Shown: positions 57,971 through 64,000 of the stretch, piece by piece
Position numbering within the stretch: the stretch's first letter is position 1
How the letters are laid out: every line of letters begins with the position of its first letter
From: Clostridium beijerinckii
Lineage (GTDB): Bacteria > Bacillota > Clostridia > Clostridiales > Clostridiaceae
Assembly (NCBI RefSeq): GCF_036699995.1
Contig: NZ_CP144906.1
Location: forward strand, 74,501 to 138,500
Direction: 5' to 3'
DNA length: 64,000 nucleotides
Program-made: the position numbers and the translations under genes
Notes under the pieces: model-generated
The model's database searches: none
The model's input: the letters and a program-made list of their open reading frames with translations, nothing else
What the model was told of the DNA's origin: nothing

Positions 57971-57984
57971 TTGGAGGTACAGCA

Positions 57985-59490
57985 ATGTCAACAGAAGAAA
58001 TGAGCATGCAAGAGTTAGAGTCTCAGTATAATGAACAGGAAGGATTGAGAAGAGCTAAACTAGCAGAGCTACAAGGTGCTGGAAAGGATCCTTTTGATGT
58101 TTATAAAGTCAACAGAACTCATACATCAGAGGAAGTTAAGGCAAATTATGATGCACTAGAAGGTAAAGAAGTAACCGTTGCAGGAAGACTAATGTCTAAA
58201 AGAGGACAGGGAAAAGTTGTTTTCTCAGATATACATGATAAGGATGGTAAGATACAACTATTCTTAAAGATTGATAAGGTTGGGGAAGAAAATTTAAAGC
58301 AATATAAAACTTTTGATTTAGGTGATTGGATTGCAGCAACTGGAGAAGTATTCACAACTAAAACAGGTGAAGTATCAGTAAATGTAAATGCTTTTGAATT
58401 GACTTGTAAATCTTTAAAGCCACTTCCAGAAAAATGGCACGGGTTAAAAGATCCAGATTTAAGATACAGACAAAGAGAAGTTGATATAATTACAAATTCA
58501 GAGGTTAAGGATACTTTTATTAAGAGAAGCAAAATTATATCAGCAATGAGAGAGTTTTTAGATTCTAAGAGTTTTATAGAAGTAGAAACTCCAATTCTTG
58601 GAGCAATAGCTGGTGGAGCAGCAGCAAAACCTTTCATTACGCATCACAATACTTTAGATATGGATATGTATTTAAGAATAGCTACTGAGTTATATCTTAA
58701 GAGATTAATAGTTGCTGGTTTTGAAAAGGTATATGAAATAGGAAGAAATTTTAGAAATGAAGGTATGTCAGTAAGACATAATCCTGAATTTACAGCTATT
58801 GAATTATATGAAGCATATTCTGATTATAATGATATGATGGAAATTACAGAAAATATGGTTGCATACATTTGCGAAAAGATAAATGGAACTACTAAAGTTT
58901 CTTATCAAGGAACAGAAATAGATTTTAAGCCGCCATGGAGAAGAATAACTATGGTTGACGCTGTAAAAGAATATGCAGGTGTAGATTTTAATGAAATTAA
59001 ATCTAATGAAGAAGCTCAAGCTATAGCTAAAGAAAAACATTTAGAATTTTCTAAGCCATTGGATACTGTTACAAAAGGTGATGTTCTAAATGCTCTATAT
59101 GAAGAATTCGGTGAAGCGAACATGATTCAACCTACATTTGTTATGGATTATCCAGTTGAAATTTCACCTCTTACAAAGAAAAAGAGAGGAAATCCTGAAT
59201 TTACTGAAAGATTTGAAGGATTTGTATTTGGTAGAGAACTTTGCAATGCATACTCTGAGTTAAATGATCCTATAGTTCAAAGAGAAAGATTTGAACAACA
59301 AGCTAAAGAGAGAGAACTTGGAGATGACGAGGCATATATGCTAGATGAACAATTCATGAGTGCTCTTGAAACAGGTATGCCACCAACAGGTGGAATGGGA
59401 ATGGGAATAGATAGACTTATAATGTTCTTAACTGATTCAGCTTCAATCAGAGATGTTATATTATTCCCAACAATGAGACCGCAGAAATAA
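57985..59490 (+). CDS. lysS: Lysyl-tRNA synthetase, class II
   Basis: The 501-residue protein has an N-terminal OB domain (about 55-150, [23 protein letters not shown]) and a class II core: [39 protein letters not shown] (motif 2) and [15 protein letters not shown] (motif 3). ATG after TTGGAGG. The greA-lysS pair is common in clostridia. No T-box seen in front of it. Confidence 0.97.
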   Translation: MSTEEMSMQELESQYNEQEGLRRAKLAELQGAGKDPFDVYKVNRTHTSEEVKANYDALEGKEVTVAGRLMSKRGQGKVVFSDIHDKDGKIQLFLKIDKVGEENLKQYKTFDLGDWIAATGEVFTTKTGEVSVNVNAFELTCKSLKPLPEKWHGLKDPDLRYRQREVDIITNSEVKDTFIKRSKIISAMREFLDSKSFIEVETPILGAIAGGAAAKPFITHHNTLDMDMYLRIATELYLKRLIVAGFEKVYEIGRNFRNEGMSVRHNPEFTAIELYEAYSDYNDMMEITENMVAYICEKINGTTKVSYQGTEIDFKPPWRRITMVDAVKEYAGVDFNEIKSNEEAQAIAKEKHLEFSKPLDTVTKGDVLNALYEEFGEANMIQPTFVMDYPVEISPLTKKKRGNPEFTERFEGFVFGRELCNAYSELNDPIVQRERFEQQAKERELGDDEAYMLDEQFMSALETGMPPTGGMGMGIDRLIMFLTDSASIRDVILFPTMRPQK

Positions 59491-59531
59491 TTTGATGCAG
59501 TTAAAGTAAATAGATTATATTTACTTCTATA

Positions 59532-59571
59532 AAAAGGTTCTATATGTGTAAAAGGCATATATGAACCTTTT
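59532..59571 (+). terminator. Terminator of greA-lysS
   Basis: AAAAGGTTCTATATG pairs with CATATATGAACCTTT (one bulge), followed by T-rich sequence. Confidence 0.8.
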
Positions 59572-59755
59572 ATTGCTGTTGATTAAAAATAAAATATAAG
59601 AAAAATAATTTAAAATTTGGAAGTCTATAATAAGCCCAGAAATATTTTGTATCTGCATAAATATTTATAGTAATTATTATTCCTTTTGGATAATAAGAAA
59701 GAAAAGCTATAGGCATTTCTGAAAACAACAAAAGTAAATAAAATATAAAAAAGAC

Positions 59756-59783
59756 TTGCATAATTAGAAAAAACTGATATAAT
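59756..59783 (+). promoter_or_regulatory. Promoter of tRNA-Asn copy 1
   Basis: TTGCAT (59756-59761), 16 bp, TATAAT (59778-59783), 17 bases before the tRNA. The same pair recurs before copies 2 (60270-60297) and 3 (60785-60812). Confidence 0.8.
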
Positions 59784-59800
59784 AGATTAAGTAATGACGT

Positions 59801-59875
<75 letters not shown>

Positions 59876-60269
59876 TTTTTTTATATTTTTTTAGAATAGT
59901 ATTATAAGTTATAGCATGTATTTTGTAAGCATTGTTATAGCTTTTTTTATTCCATATGAATTTATACTAAATTTAAATTTGTGAACATTGTTACTCTTGA
60001 GGGGATAAGTTATGGAAATACTTACTCAGAGAATCACAGTTTGTAAAGAGAATGAAAAAGTATATTAGCTCGCCGAATTTTTCTCGCTTACATTTGAAAA
60101 ATCAGATGCGCAAAAATCTACAGTTCCACAATCGCTTGAGATTTTATTCTTTCCAAGTTTTATAAAGATGAATTAGGAATATATAATATGTATTAATTCT
60201 AAAATGTAGATGCTATTTGATAATTTTGATAGTATAGAGATATAAATTTGATATTTTATTAAAAAAGGG

Positions 60270-60297
60270 TTGCATAATCTAAAAAAGCTGATATAAT
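60270..60297 (+). promoter_or_regulatory. Promoter of tRNA-Asn copy 2
   Basis: TTGCAT, 16 bp, TATAAT, as in the other copies. Confidence 0.8.
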
Positions 60298-60314
60298 AGA
60301 TTAAGTAATGACGT

Positions 60315-60389
<75 letters not shown>

Positions 60390-60784
60390 TTTTTTTTATA
60401 TTTTTTTAGAATAGTATTATAAGTTATAGCATGTATTTTGTAAGCATTGTTATAGCTTTTTTTATTCCATATGAATTTATACTAAATTTAAATTTGTGAA
60501 CATTGTTACTCTTGAGGGTATAAGTTATGGAAATACTTACTCAGAGAATCACAGTTTGTAAAGAGAATGAAAAAATATATTAGCCTGCCGAATTTTTCTC
60601 ACACACATTTGAAAAATTAGATGCTCAAAAATCTACAGTTCCACAATCGCTTAAGATTTTATTCTTTCCAAGTTTTATAAAGATGAATTAGGAATATATA
60701 ATATGTATTAATTCTAAAATGTAGATGCTATTTGATAATTTTGATAGTATAGAGATATAAATTTGATATTTTATTAAAAAAGGG

Positions 60785-60812
60785 TTGCATAATCTAAAAA
60801 AGCTGATATAAT
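60785..60812 (+). promoter_or_regulatory. Promoter of tRNA-Asn copy 3
   Basis: TTGCAT, 16 bp, TATAAT; the spacer is identical to that of copy 2. Confidence 0.8.
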
Positions 60813-60829
60813 AGATTAAGTAATGACGT

Positions 60830-60904
<75 letters not shown>

Positions 60905-60964
60905 TTTTTTTATATTTTTTTAGAAAATATTCAATCTTGACATATAAAATGATTTTGTTAAAAT

Positions 60965-61170
60965 TAATTTATAAATTAAATACACATGTTGAAAAAGAAG
61001 AGTAATTTATAAGTCAGTTGAAGAGAGATGATGTTTGGTGGAAATCATTATTGGTTATAAATGAATGGAGCTTTTGAGTGTGAGGAAATCGATGAAGAAA
61101 GATGGGCTTAAGCCAAGAAGGGTGGAACCGCGGAATTATATTTCGTCCCTTTGTGCTTAAAGCCCTTTTT
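60965..61170 (+). promoter_or_regulatory. Glycine T-box riboswitch leader of glyS
   Basis: The T-box core AAGGGTGGAACCGCGG lies at 61118-61133. Stem I features are present: GAAGAGAG...GGTGGAAATC, and GAATGGAG with GGA (61067-61069) as the likely glycine specifier codon. The terminator pairs GGGCTTAAGC (61104-61113) with GCTTAAAGCCC (61155-61165), then TTTTT. Uncharged tRNA-Gly would favour the antiterminator and expression of glyS. Confidence 0.93.
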
Positions 61171-61203
61171 ATTTTATAAAAATATATTTGGAGGGATAAA
61201 ACA

Positions 61204-62595
61204 ATGGCAGTAGAAAAAACAATGGATAAGATTGTGGCTCTTTGTAAAAATAGAGGATTTGTATTTCCAGGCTCAGATATATATGGTGGTCTAGCTAATT
61301 CGTGGGATTACGGTCCTTTAGGAGTAGAATTCAAAAATAATGTAAAAAAAGCATGGTGGAAAAAGTTTGTTCAAGAAAGTCCTTATAATGTTGGATTGGA
61401 TTCCGCTATTTTAATGAATAGAGAAGTTTGGGTTGCATCAGGGCATGTTGGAGGTTTCTCAGACCCATTAATGGATTGTAAGGAATGCAAGGCAAGATTT
61501 AGAGCTGATAAATTAGTTGAAGATCATATGACAGAAAATGGAGCAGAAGTAGCTACAGCTGATGGATGGACTAATGAACAATTGAAAGAATATATTGAAA
61601 AAAATAACATAGTTTGTCCTAAATGTGGAAAAATGAACTACACAGATATAAGAAAGTTTAATCTTATGTTTAAAACATTTCAAGGTGTTACTGAAGATGC
61701 TAAATCAGAAATGTATCTAAGACCAGAAACAGCACAAGGTATTTTTGTTAATTTTAAAGCAGTGCAAAGAACATCAAGAAAAAAAGTACCATTTGGTATA
61801 GCTCAAATAGGTAAATCTTTTAGAAATGAAATTACACCTGGTAATTTTACTTTCAGAACAAGAGAATTTGAACAAATGGAATTAGAATTTTTCTGTAAGC
61901 CTGGAACTGATTTAGAGTGGCACAAATATTGGAAGGACTATTGCTGGAATTTCTTGCTAAACTTGAATGTTAAGTCAGAAAATTTAAGAATGAGAGATCA
62001 TGGAGAAGAAGAGTTATCTTTCTACTCGAATGCAACTTCTGATATAGAATATTTATTCCCATTTGGTTGGGGAGAACTTTGGGGAATAGCAGATAGAACT
62101 GATTATGATTTATCTAAGCATCAAGAACATTCTGGACAGGATTTAAGCTATTTAGATCAAACAACTAATGAGAAATATGTTCCATATGTTATAGAGCCGT
62201 CGTTAGGTGCAGATAGAGTTGCTTTAGCATTTTTAATTGAAGCATATGATGAAGAAGAGTTAGAAGGTGGAGATGTTAGAACTGTAATGCATTTACACCC
62301 AGCATTAGCTCCTTTTAAAGCAGCAATATTGCCTCTTTCTAAAAAGCTATCAGAAAAATCTTTAGATATTTATGCGGAGTTAAGTAAGAAATTCAATCTT
62401 GATTTCGATGAAACAGGAAGTATAGGTAAGAGATACAGAAGGCAAGATGAAATTGGAACTCCTTATTGTATAACAATAGATTTCGATACATTAGAAGATG
62501 AGTCAGTAACAATTAGAAATAGAGATACTATGGAACAAGAAAGAATTAAAATAAGTGAAATAGAAAATTATATCCAAGCAAGTTTGGAATTTTAG
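61204..62595 (+). CDS. glyS: Glycyl-tRNA synthetase, single-chain class II
   Basis: The 463-residue protein is the alpha2 type (GlyQS/GRS1-like), not the alpha/beta GlyQ+GlyS type. Marks are [79 protein letters not shown] (motif 2), a C-terminal anticodon-binding domain ([14 protein letters not shown]) and [17 protein letters not shown]. It also has CKEC and CPKCGK pairs (about residues 93-96 and 139-142) that could bind zinc. GGAGGG precedes ATG. T-box controlled. Confidence 0.97.
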   Translation: MAVEKTMDKIVALCKNRGFVFPGSDIYGGLANSWDYGPLGVEFKNNVKKAWWKKFVQESPYNVGLDSAILMNREVWVASGHVGGFSDPLMDCKECKARFRADKLVEDHMTENGAEVATADGWTNEQLKEYIEKNNIVCPKCGKMNYTDIRKFNLMFKTFQGVTEDAKSEMYLRPETAQGIFVNFKAVQRTSRKKVPFGIAQIGKSFRNEITPGNFTFRTREFEQMELEFFCKPGTDLEWHKYWKDYCWNFLLNLNVKSENLRMRDHGEEELSFYSNATSDIEYLFPFGWGELWGIADRTDYDLSKHQEHSGQDLSYLDQTTNEKYVPYVIEPSLGADRVALAFLIEAYDEEELEGGDVRTVMHLHPALAPFKAAILPLSKKLSEKSLDIYAELSKKFNLDFDETGSIGKRYRRQDEIGTPYCITIDFDTLEDESVTIRNRDTMEQERIKISEIENYIQASLEF

Positions 62596-62611
62596 GATTA
62601 TACCTAAACAA

Positions 62612-62655
62612 AAACTGATTCAAGATAATTTCTTCTTGGGTCAGTTTATTTTTTT
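62612..62655 (+). terminator. Terminator of glyS
   Basis: AAACTGATTCAAGA (62612-62625) pairs with TCTTGGGTCAGTTT (62634-62647), two G-U pairs, then ATTTTTTT. Confidence 0.88.
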
Positions 62656-62743
62656 GTTGCAAGTGTTATAATTAAAATAACGAAGAACAAATTTTGGCAA
62701 TAATATATACGATGGATAGAGATTTAAATTTGGAGGATAAATC

Positions 62744-64000
62744 ATGAAGAAAGATTTTAATGAGTTTAAAGAATTTATAGTGGGTAAGAAAGTTGGAGTT
62801 GTTGGAATTGGAGTGAGCAATATTCCGCTAATCAATTTTTTAATAGATTTAGGTGCTGTTGTAACGGCTTTTGATAAAAAGAATTTAGAAGAACTTGGAG
62901 ACGTTGCAGATGGATTTAATAAAAAGGGAGTTAAGCTGGAGCTTGGAGAAAAATATCTAGATAACTTAAAAGGGTTTGATGTGATATTTAAAACACCATC
63001 AATGAGGATTGATAGTGAAGCATTAGTAAGGGCTAGAAAAGAAGGGGCATATGTTACTTCTGAGATGGAAGAGTTTGTTAGGTATACAAGAGGAAAAGTC
63101 TATGGAATAACCGGTAGCGATGGAAAGACAACAACAACAACAATTATTTCTAAGTTACTAGAAGGTCAAGGGTATAAAACATGGGTCGGAGGAAATATAG
63201 GAACTCCATTATTTTCAGAAATAGAAAACATACATGATGAAGATAAAGTTGTATTAGAGTTATCTAGCTTTCAACTTATGACAATGACTCAAGAAATAGA
63301 TGTTGCAGTATGTACGAATTTATCCCCAAATCACTTAGATATGCATAAAAGTATGCAAGAGTATATAGATGCGAAAAAGAATATCTTTATATATCAAAAT
63401 TCAAATGGACTTTTAGTAGTGAATAGAGAAAACGAAATTACCCATGGATTTATAAAAGAAGCGAAAGGAAATGTGAAAGAGTTCAGTTCAAAAAGAGAAC
63501 TGATAGATGGGGCATACTATAAAAATGGAATACTCTATCTTGAAGACAAGGAAGTTTGCAAAAAAGATGATATTGTAATTAAGGGGATGCATAATGTTGA
63601 AAATTATCTTGCAGCATTTTTAGCAACAAAAGACGATGTCTCTGTGGAGGTGATGAAAAAAGTTGCTGAAACATTTGCTGGCGTTGAACATAGGTGTGAA
63701 CTTGTAAGAGAGATAGACGGAGTTAAATATTATAATGATTCTATTGCTTCAAGTCCTACAAGAACTTTAGCTGGGCTTAGAGCATTTGATGAAAAAGTAA
63801 TAGTTATTGCAGGAGGGTATGATAAGAATATACCTTTTGAACCTTTAGCATATGAGGGGTACCCATATATAAAAGAATTGATTCTTATGGGAGCGACAAA
63901 GCACAAGATCAAAGATGTTTTTGATAATTTAGATAAGGAAAAAGGAATTAAAATTAATATAAATATGGTTGAGTCTTTAGAAGAGGCAGTAAGACTTGCT
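62744..64000 (+). CDS. murD: UDP-N-acetylmuramoylalanine--D-glutamate ligase, 3' end cut by window
   Basis: Adds D-Glu to UDP-MurNAc-L-Ala. The frame is open from ATG 62744 (TTGGAGGA before it) for 419 codons to the window edge; full MurD is about 450, so roughly the last 40 residues are missing. Marks are [10 protein letters not shown], the P-loop [55 protein letters not shown] and [17 protein letters not shown]. The start differs from longer annotations in having a charged [11 protein letters not shown] lead. Not operonic with other mur genes visible here. Confidence 0.96.
   Translation, partial: MKKDFNEFKEFIVGKKVGVVGIGVSNIPLINFLIDLGAVVTAFDKKNLEELGDVADGFNKKGVKLELGEKYLDNLKGFDVIFKTPSMRIDSEALVRARKEGAYVTSEMEEFVRYTRGKVYGITGSDGKTTTTTIISKLLEGQGYKTWVGGNIGTPLFSEIENIHDEDKVVLELSSFQLMTMTQEIDVAVCTNLSPNHLDMHKSMQEYIDAKKNIFIYQNSNGLLVVNRENEITHGFIKEAKGNVKEFSSKRELIDGAYYKNGILYLEDKEVCKKDDIVIKGMHNVENYLAAFLATKDDVSVEVMKKVAETFAGVEHRCELVREIDGVKYYNDSIASSPTRTLAGLRAFDEKVIVIAGGYDKNIPFEPLAYEGYPYIKELILMGATKHKIKDVFDNLDKEKGIKININMVESLEEAVRLA

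Overview
The window is about 64 kb of very AT-rich, densely coding DNA from an anaerobic, endospore-forming Firmicute. Gene content and order fit Clostridium sensu stricto, and most resemble the solventogenic C. beijerinckii group; the species is an inference, the genus-level placement is strong. Evidence: sporulation genes (spoVG, spoVT, spoVB, yabP, yabQ, spoIIE), a class III anaerobic ribonucleotide reductase, a clostridial ferredoxin, a homocitrate-synthase-like gene paired with aconitase as in clostridial Re-citrate synthase loci, frequent TTG/GTG starts with strong AGGAGG sites, and short AT-rich spacers with rho-independent terminators. No phage, insertion sequence, CRISPR array or defence island was seen.

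Layout. 1-1.9 kb: the end of a 3D-domain cell-wall protein, then rnmV-ksgA. 2-4.9 kb: two unrecognised genes, one a 755-residue protein with a Lys/Asp/Cys/His tandem repeat. 5-8 kb: lgt overlapping a lipoprotein gene, mrp and ferredoxin. 8-10 kb (minus): TPP-riboswitch-controlled thiT and a DegV protein. 10.6-18.3 kb: nrdD, a citrate synthase/aconitase pair, nrdG, a 3-methyladenine glycosylase and a small ORF. 18.3-20.4 kb (minus): HD-GYP protein and glycosyltransferase. 20.8-26.3 kb: serC (plus), then asnS, a phosphoesterase and murC (minus).

26.5-45 kb is the conserved Firmicute purR-spoVG-glmU-prs-(two-component system)-pth-mfd-prsA-spoVT-spoVB-mazG-hup-rqcP-yabP-yabQ-divIC-yabR run, mixing nucleotide supply, wall precursor synthesis, DNA repair, ribosome rescue, sporulation and division. 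45.2-46 kb holds seven tRNA genes (a Leu-fMet module three times plus elongator Met). 46.6-53.1 kb is spoIIE-tilS-hpt-ftsH. 53-59.5 kb holds fhs, coaX, dusB, greA and lysS. 59.8-60.9 kb has three tRNA-Asn genes in tandem units of about 515 bp. The window ends with a T-box-controlled glyS and the 5' part of murD.

Most of the window is ordinary housekeeping DNA. The more unusual signals are the Lys/Asp/Cys repeat protein, the tRNA-Asn repeat with substitutions confined to one block, a hairpin covering the spoVB ribosome-binding site, the citrate module lying between nrdD and nrdG, a 25-bp inverted repeat covering two convergent stop codons, and an unassigned structured element upstream of greA. 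I saw no clear new multi-gene system.
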